A DNA stretch of 64,000 bases from Pseudomonas mucidolens. GTDB lineage: Bacteria > Pseudomonadota > Gammaproteobacteria > Pseudomonadales > Pseudomonadaceae. The notes under the pieces are model-generated. The model had not been told where the DNA came from. It saw nothing but the letters and a program-made list of their open reading frames with translations, and ran no database searches. Position numbers and translations under genes: made by a program. Where the stretch lies: positions 1,364,001-1,428,000 of the forward strand of contig NZ_LT629802.1 of NCBI RefSeq assembly GCF_900106045.1, read 5' to 3'. Below, piece by piece: positions 56,655 to 64,000 of this stretch (positions are counted from its first letter, which is position 1; each line of letters begins with the position of its first letter).

Positions 56655-57359
56655 ATGATCAAAGAGAGTGAAGAATTGCGCTTACGGCCGAAGGTTAGAA
56701 CATCCTTGTTGGCAGTTGCCTGCGCCCTCGGACTGGCAGCCTGCGCCGGGCCGCAGGCCACGCACATCCGCAGCTTGCCCGAGCGTGTCGAACTCACCGG
56801 TGTGCCGGCGTTTCGCGGCGACACCTATCAGGGTGGTCCTGCGACGTTGGCCAGCATGTTGTCCCAACAAGGCATCGTGATTACCCCGGGTTTGCTGGAA
56901 AAGCCACTGCGTTTGCCGCAGGCGCAAGCCGATCTTGAACGCAATATGCAAGGTTTGGCGCGGGAATACGGAATGCTGGTGTATCCGTTGGAGGCCAGAT
57001 TGCCCGCGTTGTTGGCGCAAGTGGCAGCGGGGTATCCGGTGATGGTGCGTATTACCGAGGGCTCGACGCTCTGGGCCGAACCGCGCTATGCGGTATTGGT
57101 TGGCTTCAATCAGCGCAAACATACCCTGCTGTTACGGGTGGGAAGGGAGCGGCGGCACTTGATGGAGTTCGGTGACTTCGAGTCCGCCTGGAAAGACGCC
57201 GGGCAGTGGGCGGTGCTGGTTCAGCGTCCGAACCAGTTACCCGCAGACGTCAATCCGCAGAAATGGCAACAGGCCGCTGACGCTACGGCCCGTGCAGGCC
57301 AGGAACGGGCTGCGGCCCAGGCGCTCAAGGTGATGGCCGATAAAACGGCCAAGCCCTGA
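56655..57359 (+). CDS. C39-peptidase-like lipoprotein lacking catalytic cysteine
   Basis: A 234-residue exported lipoprotein (lipobox LAAC, cysteine C30) with a papain-like C39 domain (about 45-195). Where active members have QCGPA, it reads QGGPA (G60), and the usual catalytic histidine block is YAVLVGFN, without histidine. It is therefore probably non-catalytic. The ATG at 56655 is used; TTG at 56676 would give the most compact signal peptide. C-terminal alanine-rich helix (about 205-234). No obvious partners, pbpG follows on the opposite strand. Confidence 0.7.
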   Translation: MIKESEELRLRPKVRTSLLAVACALGLAACAGPQATHIRSLPERVELTGVPAFRGDTYQGGPATLASMLSQQGIVITPGLLEKPLRLPQAQADLERNMQGLAREYGMLVYPLEARLPALLAQVAAGYPVMVRITEGSTLWAEPRYAVLVGFNQRKHTLLLRVGRERRHLMEFGDFESAWKDAGQWAVLVQRPNQLPADVNPQKWQQAADATARAGQERAAAQALKVMADKTAKP

Positions 57360-57404
57360 AACGGCGGCGCTCAAGGGCTGGTGTCGGGCCGTAGCCGCTT
57401 TGAA

Positions 57405-58337
57405 TCAACGCGATTCGGAAGCCTGGACCACACTTTTCTGACGGCCCTTGAGGTTTTTGTCAGCCTTGTATTGCAACGCCACGTCCGGAACCGCACCGCT
57501 CTTGCCGGTCTCGATCCACTTGCGAATGCGGCTGGCGTCCGCGAAGTGGGTATATTTGCCAAACGCATCCAGGATGACCAGCGATACTGGACGGTTGCCC
57601 ATTTGGGTGACCAGAACCAGGCAATGGCCGGCCTGGTTGGTGAAGCCGGTTTTGGTCAGCTTGATGTCCCAGTTGGCGCGATTGACCAGGTGATCGGTGT
57701 TGGAGAACCCCAAGGTGTAGTTGGGCTTGCGGAAAGCCACGGTTTTCTCCTTGGTGGTGCTCAACTGCGTCAGCATCGGGTATTTGCGTGCGGCCTGGAC
57801 CAACTTGCTCAGATCTCGCGCGGTCGACACGTTATGGGTCGACAGCCCGGTGGGTTCGACGTAGCGGGTGCTGGTCATGCCCAGGGCCTTGGCCTTGGCG
57901 TTCATCGCCGCGATGAAGGCGGCATAGCCGCCTGGATAGTGGTGGGCCAGACTTGCGGCCGCGCGGTTTTCCGAGGACATCAAGGTAATCAGCAGCATTT
58001 CTTTGCGCGGCATCTCACTGTTGAGCCGTACCCGTGAAAACACCCCTTTCATTTCCGGCGTGTCGCTGATGTTGATCGAGATGTATTCGTCCATGTTCTG
58101 TTTGGCGTCCAGCACCACCATGCCGGTCATCAGCTTGGTCACCGAGGCGATGGGCACGACCACGTCCGGATTGCTGGAATAAATAACCTTGTTGGTTTGC
58201 AGATCCACCAGCATCGCACTGCCGGAGGCGATGTGCAGTTGCGAGGGATCGCGTGGCGCGAGGGTGGTTTCGCTGGCGTTTGCAAAGGTGCCGGTGACGA
58301 CAAGAAACAGGCTGACGAGAGAAAGACGAATTTTCAC
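57405..58337 (-). CDS. pbpG: D-alanyl-D-alanine endopeptidase (PBP7)
   Basis: The 310-residue periplasmic serine enzyme cuts peptidoglycan cross-links. A signal peptide (about 1-21) is followed by S65-x2-K68 (ASVTK), SEN (SSENRAA) and KTG (TKTGFT). It is the low-molecular-weight PBP7/8 class. The start is GTG at 58337 because the ORF upstream contains no conserved sequence and the signal peptide starts MKIRLS. No strong ribosome binding site. Transcribed alone. Confidence 0.88.
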   Translation of the reverse strand: MKIRLSLVSLFLVVTGTFANASETTLAPRDPSQLHIASGSAMLVDLQTNKVIYSSNPDVVVPIASVTKLMTGMVVLDAKQNMDEYISINISDTPEMKGVFSRVRLNSEMPRKEMLLITLMSSENRAAASLAHHYPGGYAAFIAAMNAKAKALGMTSTRYVEPTGLSTHNVSTARDLSKLVQAARKYPMLTQLSTTKEKTVAFRKPNYTLGFSNTDHLVNRANWDIKLTKTGFTNQAGHCLVLVTQMGNRPVSLVILDAFGKYTHFADASRIRKWIETGKSGAVPDVALQYKADKNLKGRQKSVVQASESR

Positions 58338-58498
58338 GCGGATGAACTCGCTAAAAAAGTAAAGATGTACCGTTTTGCAACGGCCTTGATGAAAAATCAC
58401 GTTACGTATTATCAGTATGGATCAAAAATTATCGAATGTGCTTCCAGAACCAGACGAAAGCCCTTAAAAACAAAGAAAAAACCAGTTTTCTTCAGGCA

Positions 58499-58531
58499 AT
58501 AAAAAGCCCCGCCATAAGGCAGGGCTCTTTT
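58499..58531 (-). terminator. Rho-independent terminator of folD
   Basis: Stem AGCCCCGCC (58505-58513) with GGCAGGGCT (58518-58526), and T-run on the minus strand side. Directly after the folD stop codon. Confidence 0.8.
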
Positions 58532-58545
58532 AGTCCGGCGGGTTA

Positions 58546-59400
58546 TCAGCCGTGCAGGGTTTCTGCCGCGTACAAGGTGTTTTCCAGCAGGCAGGCACGG
58601 GTCATCGGGCCTACGCCACCTGGCACCGGTGTGATCCAGCCGGCGCGGGGCAGGGCGGTTTCGTAGACGACGTCGCCCACCAGCTTGCCGTCGTCCTGAC
58701 GGTTGATGCCCACGTCGATGACGATCGCGCCTTGCTTGATCCACTCACCTTTGACCAGGCCAGGTTTACCGGCAGCCACCACCACCAGGTCGGCGCGACC
58801 AACATGGCCGGCCAGATCCTTGGTGAAGCGGTGGGTGACAGTCACGGTGCAGCCGGCCAGTAGCAATTCCATGGCCATCGGACGACCGACGATGTTGGAC
58901 GCGCCAACGACCACGGCATCCAGGCCGTAAAGATCGACACCGGTGCTCTCCAGCAGGGTCATGATGCCCTTCGGGGTGCAGGGGCGCAGCAGCGGGATAC
59001 GCTGGGCCAGACGACCGACGTTATAAGGATGGAAGCCGTCGACGTCTTTGTCCGGACGAATGCGCTCCAGCAGCTTGGACGCATCCAGGTGTTCCGGCAG
59101 CGGCAACTGCAGGAGTATGCCGTCGATATTCGGGTCGTCGTTGAGGTTGTCGATCAGATCGGCAAGGGCCTGTTGCGTGGTATCGGAAGGCAAGTCGTAG
59201 GCCTTGGAAATAAAGCCGACCTCTTCGCAGTCTTTACGCTTGTGCGAGACATAAACCTGAGAGGCAGGATCGCTGCCGACCAGGATCACCGCAAGCCCCG
59301 GCGTGCGCAGGCCTTGCTGGCGACGCTCGGCGACACGTTTGGCGATCTGCTGGCGCAGGCTGGCGGCGATTGATTTGCCGTCGATAAGTTGTGCAGTCAT
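58546..59400 (-). CDS. folD: Bifunctional methylenetetrahydrofolate dehydrogenase/cyclohydrolase
   Basis: The 284-residue enzyme converts 5,10-methylene-tetrahydrofolate to 10-formyl-tetrahydrofolate. Active-site blocks are [14 protein letters not shown] (about 50-63), [10 protein letters not shown] (NADP binding) and [10 protein letters not shown] (C-terminal). The length is normal. Divergent from the tRNA cluster; ended by a clear terminator. Confidence 0.94.
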   Translation of the reverse strand: MTAQLIDGKSIAASLRQQIAKRVAERRQQGLRTPGLAVILVGSDPASQVYVSHKRKDCEEVGFISKAYDLPSDTTQQALADLIDNLNDDPNIDGILLQLPLPEHLDASKLLERIRPDKDVDGFHPYNVGRLAQRIPLLRPCTPKGIMTLLESTGVDLYGLDAVVVGASNIVGRPMAMELLLAGCTVTVTHRFTKDLAGHVGRADLVVVAAGKPGLVKGEWIKQGAIVIDVGINRQDDGKLVGDVVYETALPRAGWITPVPGGVGPMTRACLLENTLYAAETLHG

Positions 59401-59531
59401 TACGCGTGATTAACCATCGAGAGGGGGAAGAAAAGTGCGCGCATTCTCGCACGCCAGGACGTGAGGGCAAAGGCGCTTGGTCTGCAAATTCCCCTAACCC
59501 CTTAAATAAAATGAATTTTTTTCAAAAAAGA

Positions 59532-59559
59532 TTTGACGGCCTTTGGGGGCGTCTATACT
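59532..59559 (+). promoter_or_regulatory. Promoter of the tRNA operon
   Basis: TTTGAC (59532-59537), 16 bases spacing, TATACT (59554-59559), followed by a GC-rich-like start region, is a strong sigma-70 match 120 bases before the first tRNA. Confidence 0.65.
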
Positions 59560-59680
59560 ATTCGTCGCACTTGTCGGGCACAGCCTAGCACTGGTTAAGA
59601 AGGTCGAGCGCAATAGTTGTATTGTTGTGTAAGGCTGGAAGCATTTAGTTTGTAGTCCTTCAAGGGTACAGATTAATAAG

Positions 59681-59757
59681 GCGCCCGTAGCTCAGCTGGA
59701 TAGAGCATCCGCCTTCTAAGCGGATGGTCGCAGGTTCGAGTCCTGCCGGGTGCGCCA
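59681..59757 (+). tRNA. tRNA-Arg (anticodon TCT)
   Basis: A 77-base cloverleaf: acceptor GCGCCCG pairs with CGGGTGC, anticodon loop CTTCTAA, T-loop GGTTCGAGTCC, and encoded CCA at 59755-59757. Confidence 0.95.
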
Positions 59758-59789
59758 TTAGGCAGCTTTGGCACGAGTAGCGCAAGATG

Positions 59790-59865
59790 GTGGGCGTAGC
59801 TCAGTTGGTAGAGCACGGGATTGTGACTCCCGTTGTCGAGGGTTCGATCCCCTTCGTCCACCCCA
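59790..59865 (+). tRNA. tRNA-His (anticodon GTG), first copy
   Basis: Cloverleaf with acceptor GTGGGCG/CGTCCAC, anticodon loop with GTG, T-loop GGTTCGATCC, and CCA end. The G at 59789 provides the extra -1 guanine paired with C73. Identical to the copy at 60089. Confidence 0.95.
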
Positions 59866-59873
59866 TATTTCAA

Positions 59874-59905
59874 AAAGGCGCCAGATTTAACGGTCTGGCG
59901 CCTTT
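59874..59905 (+). terminator. Hairpin after first tRNA-His
   Basis: AAAGGCGCCAGA and TCTGGCGCCTTT (59874-59885 and 59894-59905) form a perfect 12-bp stem; nearly the same element follows the second tRNA-His. Confidence 0.65.
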
Positions 59906-59924
59906 GCTTTAACAGCTTCAAGCC

Positions 59925-60009
59925 GCGGATGTGGTGGAATTGGTAGACACACTGGATTTAGGTTCCAGCGCCGCGAGGCGTAAGAGTTCGAGTCTCTTCA
60001 TCCGCACCA
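59925..60009 (+). tRNA. tRNA-Leu (anticodon TAG)
   Basis: An 85-base class II tRNA with a long variable arm; acceptor GCGGATG pairs with CATCCGC, anticodon loop TTTAGGT, encoded CCA. Confidence 0.95.
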
Positions 60010-60088
60010 ATTAAAGCGTCACTCATTGCCTGTTGGCAGGATTGGGGCTCGACAAAGAGCTTGTTTGGCTTCTTTGTTACGCAATATG

Positions 60089-60164
60089 GTGGGCGTAGCT
60101 CAGTTGGTAGAGCACGGGATTGTGACTCCCGTTGTCGAGGGTTCGATCCCCTTCGTCCACCCCA
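60089..60164 (+). tRNA. tRNA-His (anticodon GTG), second copy
   Basis: Identical in sequence to the first tRNA-His, with G-1 at 60088 and encoded CCA at 60162-60164. Confidence 0.95.
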
Positions 60165-60171
60165 TATTTCG

Positions 60172-60206
60172 AAAGGCGCCAGATTTAACAGTCTGGCGCC
60201 TTTTTT
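60172..60206 (+). terminator. Rho-independent terminator of the tRNA operon
   Basis: Stem AAAGGCGCCAGA (60172-60183) with TCTGGCGCC (60192-60200), followed by TTTTTT. It closes the four-tRNA unit. Confidence 0.85.
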
Positions 60207-60564
60207 GTTTTAGCGGTTTGAGTATTCAGCGGCTGCAGGTTTTGGGTCGCGGGGCAGGGCGTTTCGTCGTATATATGTTTCTCGATGATGCCGCGCTGCC
60301 CGTCGAGTTTGTTACGAGGTCGGCTGCCGGGGAGATGATTGGTGACCTCTTCTATATATAGAAGGGTTGGCGCAGGGCCCTGGCGTGATTGGCTGTATTT
60401 GCCACCGGGGCGAAGGGTATTTGTGCATTTGCCCCTATAAATTGCCTGCTGTTTGTTTACCCGTTTTCAGTAGGGTGACTTCTTGAGTTTGACCCACTAG
60501 AATGCATGCCCTTGATTCTGGGGTCGGAAACGGCCGGCTAACGTCTGTGCAACGAGGAATATCC
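60207..60564. other. 358-bp gap between tRNA operon and tig, no gene seen
   Basis: No convincing coding sequence. It contains a candidate sigma-70 promoter for tig: GTGACT (60475-60480), 17 bases, TAGAAT (60498-60503), 61 bases before the tig start. Confidence 0.55.
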
Positions 60565-61875
60565 ATGCAAGTTTCTGTTGAAAATACTTCTGCTCTTGAG
60601 CGCCGCATGAGCATCACCGTGCCGGCGGAGCGCATCGAGACTCAGGTCAACAAGCGTCTGCAGCAGACTGCCCAAAAGGCCAAGATCGCTGGTTTCCGTC
60701 CAGGCAAAGTGCCGATGAGCGAAATCAAGCGCCGCTTTGGTGCTGACGCACGTCAGGAAGCTGTAGGCGACGTCATCCAGGCTTCTTTCTACGAAGCTGT
60801 TGTCGAGCAGAAGCTGAACCCGGCGGGTTCTCCTTCGATCGAGCCTAAATCCCTGGAAGCTGGCAAGGACCTGGAATACGTTGCCGTATTCGAAGTGTTC
60901 CCTGAGTTCGAAGTTGCCGGTTTCGACGGTATCGCTATCGAGCGCCTGAGCGCCGATGTTGCTGATGCCGACCTGGACAACATGCTGGAAGTCCTGCGCA
61001 AGCAGAACACCCGTTTTGAAGTGACTGATCGCGCTGCTCAGAACGAAGACCAGTTGAACATCGATTTCGTGGGCAAGGTTGACGGCGAAGTCTTCGCTGG
61101 CGGCTCGGCCCAGGGCACTCAGCTGGTGCTGGGTTCCAACCGCATGATCCCGGGTTTCGAAGACGGTCTGGTTGGCGCCAAGGCCGGCGAAGAGCGCGTT
61201 CTGAACCTGACTTTCCCGGCTGACTATCAGAACCTGGACCTGGCCGGCAAGGCCGCCGAGTTCACCGTCACCGTCAACACTGTTTCCGAGCCTAAGCTGC
61301 CTGAGCTGAACGAAGAGTTCTTCGCCCAGTTCGGTATCAAGGAAACCGGCATCGAAGGCTTCCGCACCGAAGTTCGCAAGAACATGGAGCGCGAGCTGCG
61401 TCAGGCGATCAAGTCCAAGGTCAAGAACCAGGTCATGGACGGTCTGCTGGCCGCCAACCCGATCGAAGTGCCGAAGGCGCTGCTGTCCAACGAAGTGGAT
61501 CGTCTGCGCGTACAAGCTGTTCAGCAGTTCGGTGGCAACATCAAACCTGATCAACTGCCGGCCGAGCTGTTCGAAGAGCAAGCCAAGCGCCGTGTCGTGC
61601 TGGGCCTGATCGTGGCGGAAGTGGTCAAGCAGTTCGACCTCAAGCCTGACGAAGATCGCGTTCGCGAAATGATTCAGGAAATGGCTTCGGCTTACCAGGA
61701 GCCTGAGCAGGTCGTGGCTTGGTACTACAAGAATGACCAGCAGCTGAACGAAGTGCGTTCGGTTGTGCTGGAAGAACAAGTTGTAGATACTGTTCTGCAG
61801 AAGGCTAAGGTGACCGATAAAGCGGTCTCTTACGAAGAAGCAGTCAAGCCGGCGGAAGCAGCACAAGCCGACTGA
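60565..61875 (+). CDS. tig: Trigger factor chaperone
   Basis: The 436-residue ribosome-associated chaperone and proline isomerase. N-terminal ribosome-binding domain has the GFRPGKVP signature (residues 43-50), the FKBP-like PPIase domain is about 160-245, and the C-terminal arm holds the substrate cradle. The ATG at 60565 has a CGAGGA site; the open frame upstream is not conserved. Conserved order tig-clpP-clpX. Confidence 0.95.
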   Translation: MQVSVENTSALERRMSITVPAERIETQVNKRLQQTAQKAKIAGFRPGKVPMSEIKRRFGADARQEAVGDVIQASFYEAVVEQKLNPAGSPSIEPKSLEAGKDLEYVAVFEVFPEFEVAGFDGIAIERLSADVADADLDNMLEVLRKQNTRFEVTDRAAQNEDQLNIDFVGKVDGEVFAGGSAQGTQLVLGSNRMIPGFEDGLVGAKAGEERVLNLTFPADYQNLDLAGKAAEFTVTVNTVSEPKLPELNEEFFAQFGIKETGIEGFRTEVRKNMERELRQAIKSKVKNQVMDGLLAANPIEVPKALLSNEVDRLRVQAVQQFGGNIKPDQLPAELFEEQAKRRVVLGLIVAEVVKQFDLKPDEDRVREMIQEMASAYQEPEQVVAWYYKNDQQLNEVRSVVLEEQVVDTVLQKAKVTDKAVSYEEAVKPAEAAQAD

Positions 61876-61900
61876 TTGTCCAACTCGTTGGAAATACAAC

Positions 61901-61927
61901 CATAAGCCAGCCTCGCGCTGGTTTATG
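61901..61927 (+). terminator. Hairpin between tig and clpP
   Basis: CATAAGCCAGC and GCTGGTTTATG form an 11-bp stem with a CTCGC loop, followed by CGTTTTC. It may be a weak terminator or a processing hairpin. Confidence 0.55.
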
Positions 61928-61966
61928 CGTTTTCAAGACATGACTATTTGGGAGTAACTGCAGAAC

Positions 61967-62602
61967 ATGTTCCGTAATTCCTATATTCAGCAGAACTCTG
62001 ATATCCAGGCCGCAGGCGGCCTGGTCCCGATGGTTGTCGAGCAATCTGCTCGTGGCGAGCGCGCCTATGACATCTACTCGCGCCTTCTCAAGGAGCGAGT
62101 CATCTTTCTGGTCGGCCCTGTAGAAGACTACATGGCCAACCTGATCTGCGCGCAACTGCTGTTCCTTGAAGCGGAAAACCCGGACAAGGACATCCATCTC
62201 TATATCAACTCCCCGGGCGGTTCGGTGACAGCGGGTATGTCGATCTACGACACCATGCAGTTCATCAAGCCAAACGTGTCGACTACCTGTATCGGCCAGG
62301 CATGCAGCATGGGTGCGTTCCTGCTGACCGCCGGCGCCGAGGGCAAGCGTTTCTGCCTGCCTAATTCGCGAGTGATGATTCACCAGCCACTGGGCGGTTT
62401 CCAGGGCCAGGCGTCGGATATCGAAATTCACGCCAAGGAAATCCTGTTTATTCGCGAGCGTCTCAACACGCTGATGGCCAAGCACAGTGGGCACACCCTG
62501 GAAGAAATCGAGCGCGATACCAACCGTGACAATTTCATGAGTGCAGAAGCCGCGCGTGAGTACGGGTTGATCGACGCTGTAATCGAAAAGCGTCCTGCTT
62601 AA
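61967..62602 (+). CDS. clpP: ATP-dependent Clp protease proteolytic subunit
   Basis: The 211-residue serine peptidase assembles into a 14-mer and degrades proteins unfolded by ClpX or ClpA. Catalytic S114 (GQACSMGAF) and H139 (RVMIHQP) are present, with the aspartate in the DRDNFM-like block near 185. The window shows a GGGAG site before the start. Conserved between tig and clpX. Confidence 0.95.
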   Translation: MFRNSYIQQNSDIQAAGGLVPMVVEQSARGERAYDIYSRLLKERVIFLVGPVEDYMANLICAQLLFLEAENPDKDIHLYINSPGGSVTAGMSIYDTMQFIKPNVSTTCIGQACSMGAFLLTAGAEGKRFCLPNSRVMIHQPLGGFQGQASDIEIHAKEILFIRERLNTLMAKHSGHTLEEIERDTNRDNFMSAEAAREYGLIDAVIEKRPA

Positions 62603-62645
62603 TATAAGCAGCTCAAAATAGGGCTGGTCGGCGGGGCCGATCACC

Positions 62646-62667
62646 TGCGGGCTTGAAAAAGCCCGCA
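62646..62667 (+). terminator. Hairpin between clpP and clpX
   Basis: GCGGGCT (62647-62653) and AGCCCGC (62660-62666) form a 7-bp stem between the two genes. There is no T-run, so it is more likely an RNA stability or attenuation element than a strong terminator. Confidence 0.45.
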
Positions 62668-62714
62668 TAAGCCTTCATCTTGTGTTGCAAGCCTATCGGA
62701 TTTGGATCGAACGA

Positions 62715-63998
62715 ATGACTGACACCCGCAACGGCGAGGACAACGGCAAGCTGCTCTATTGCTCCTTCTGTGGCAAAAGCCAGCATGAAGTACGCAAATT
62801 GATTGCCGGCCCCTCGGTCTTTATCTGCGACGAGTGCGTCGACCTGTGCAATGACATCATCCGTGAGGAGGTGCAGGAAGCCCAGGCCGAAAGCAGCGCG
62901 CATAAATTGCCTTCGCCTAAAGAAATCAGCGGCATCCTTGATCAGTATGTGATTGGTCAAGAGCGTGCGAAAAAGGTTCTGGCCGTAGCGGTGTACAACC
63001 ACTACAAGCGCTTGAACCAGCGTGACAAAAAGAATGACGACGTCGAGCTCGGCAAAAGTAACATTCTGCTGATCGGTCCTACAGGCTCGGGTAAAACCCT
63101 GCTTGCGGAAACCCTCGCTCGCCTGTTGAACGTTCCCTTCACCATCGCCGACGCAACCACCCTCACCGAGGCGGGTTATGTAGGTGAGGACGTTGAGAAC
63201 ATCATTCAGAAGCTGCTGCAAAAATGCGATTACGACGTAGAGAAGGCCCAGATGGGTATCGTCTACATCGATGAAATCGACAAGATTTCGCGTAAATCGG
63301 ATAACCCGTCGATTACCCGGGACGTTTCCGGTGAAGGCGTGCAACAAGCTCTGTTGAAGCTGATTGAAGGCACGGTTGCGTCTGTACCGCCACAAGGCGG
63401 CCGCAAGCATCCGCAGCAGGAATTCCTTCAGGTTGATACGCGTAACATCCTGTTTATCTGTGGCGGTGCGTTCTCCGGCCTGGAAAAGGTTATTCAAAAC
63501 CGTTCCACCCGTGGCGGCATCGGTTTCAGTGCAGAAGTGCGCAGCAAGGAAGAAGGCAAGAAGGTTGGTGACTCCTTGCGTGAAGTCGAGCCTGACGATT
63601 TGGTCAAGTTCGGTCTGATCCCTGAGTTTGTCGGCCGCCTGCCGGTCCTGGCGACGTTGGACGAGTTGGATGAGGCTGCGTTGATGCAGATCCTTACCGA
63701 GCCGAAAAACGCCCTGACCAAGCAATATGCCAAGTTGTTCGAGATGGAAGGCGTGGACCTCGAGTTCCGCGCTGACGCGCTCAAGTCGGTGGCCAAGCGT
63801 GCGCTGGAGCGCAAGACTGGCGCACGAGGCTTGCGTTCGATTCTCGAAGGCGTGCTGCTCGACACCATGTACGAGATCCCGTCGCAATCCGACGTGAGTA
63901 AAGTGGTGATCGACGAAAGCGTCATAGAAGGCAAGTCCAAGCCACTGTACATCTACGAAAACAGTGAGCCGGCAGCCAAGGCGGCACCAGACGCGTAA
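62715..63998 (+). CDS. clpX: ATP-dependent unfoldase ClpX
   Basis: The 427-residue AAA+ unfoldase passes substrates into ClpP. The zinc-binding domain has C16, C19, C38, C41; the Walker A motif is GPTGSGKT (about 118-125), Walker [10 protein letters not shown], and the pore and ClpP-docking loops follow. The stop TAA lies two bases before the window end, so the gene is complete. Start ATG 62715 is supported by alignment with ClpX ([12 protein letters not shown]). Confidence 0.96.
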   Translation: MTDTRNGEDNGKLLYCSFCGKSQHEVRKLIAGPSVFICDECVDLCNDIIREEVQEAQAESSAHKLPSPKEISGILDQYVIGQERAKKVLAVAVYNHYKRLNQRDKKNDDVELGKSNILLIGPTGSGKTLLAETLARLLNVPFTIADATTLTEAGYVGEDVENIIQKLLQKCDYDVEKAQMGIVYIDEIDKISRKSDNPSITRDVSGEGVQQALLKLIEGTVASVPPQGGRKHPQQEFLQVDTRNILFICGGAFSGLEKVIQNRSTRGGIGFSAEVRSKEEGKKVGDSLREVEPDDLVKFGLIPEFVGRLPVLATLDELDEAALMQILTEPKNALTKQYAKLFEMEGVDLEFRADALKSVAKRALERKTGARGLRSILEGVLLDTMYEIPSQSDVSKVVIDESVIEGKSKPLYIYENSEPAAKAAPDA

Positions 63999-64000
63999 GC

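Noticed and set aside
60026..60361. Plus-strand 111-residue frame over the second tRNA-His
   Set aside because: It runs through a tRNA and its terminator, so it cannot be a normal gene.
60538..61899. Minus-strand 453-residue frame covering tig
   Set aside because: Antisense to trigger factor, no family resemblance.
62613..63887. Minus-strand 424-residue frame covering clpX
   Set aside because: Antisense to clpX.

Overview
The window is about 60% GC chromosomal DNA from a fluorescent-group Pseudomonas. The evidence is the content: bkd branched-chain keto-acid operon with BkdR, a PQQ ethanol-oxidation (exa/ped/erc) cluster, NosP-NahK, OprD-type porin, PreT-PreA, tig-clpP-clpX, and many copies of the GAGCGAGC-type palindromic REP/REPIN elements typical of the group. 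I see no rRNA, CRISPR array, prophage or insertion sequence; it is a metabolic chromosome segment, densely coded on both strands.

Layout. 1-7.9 kb: end of an MFS transporter, two small proteins, a triple-PAS LuxR-type regulator, an FKBP isomerase, a translationally coupled radical SAM/DNA-metabolism pair behind a LexA-like box, a double GNAT acetyltransferase and the branched-chain aminotransferase ilvE. 8.1-13.7 kb: bkdA1-bkdA2-bkdB-lpdV read leftward, with bkdR divergent. 13.8-17.2 kb: sulfide/persulfide detoxification (persulfide dioxygenase-like Blh, BigR/SqrR-like repressor, SQR-like flavoprotein, TauE/SafE exporter). 17.4-34.8 kb: a porin, then the quinoprotein alcohol-oxidation region: nosP-nahK, an AgmR/ErbR regulator, a CXXCW protein, an atypical response regulator, a pentapeptide protein, a calcium-type PQQ alcohol dehydrogenase, cytochrome c550, a SoxYZ-like carrier, a metallohydrolase, an aldehyde dehydrogenase, a tiny isolated pqqA, ercA and ercS. 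Several promoters here share a 13-bp motif. 34.9-39.5 kb: a DASS anion symporter and an EmrAB-like efflux pair.

39.6-45.8 kb: a leftward hexuronate unit (OprD porin, uronate dehydrogenase, SMP-30 lactonase, TRAP transporter PQM) with a shared operator in front of oprD and udh. 45.9-47.2 kb: copC-copD. 47.3-56.2 kb: reductive pyrimidine (or hydantoin) degradation: TetR/RutR-like regulator, preA, preT, hydA and, divergently, an NCS1 permease and a carbamoyl-amidohydrolase. The permease is broken by one extra A in a seven-A run. 56.3-59.4 kb: a small membrane protein, a C39-like lipoprotein lacking its catalytic cysteine, pbpG and folD. 59.7-60.2 kb: tRNA-Arg, tRNA-His, tRNA-Leu and a second tRNA-His. 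60.6-64 kb: tig, clpP and clpX, complete.

How the genes work together. The central region should oxidise periplasmic alcohols with PQQ and pass electrons to cytochrome c550, while several sensors (NahK, ErcS, AgmR, an orphan regulator) set expression. The bkd/ilvE, uronate and pyrimidine modules are separate catabolic units feeding central metabolism. Non-coding DNA is rich in palindromes: REPINs, a 53-bp inverted repeat, a 133-bp tandem array with inverted flanks, and a roughly 660-bp nested inverted repeat. I found no clearly new system; the strongest leads are the shared quinoprotein motif, the lone pqqA, the receiver without a phospho-acceptor aspartate, and the LexA-like box before the radical SAM pair.
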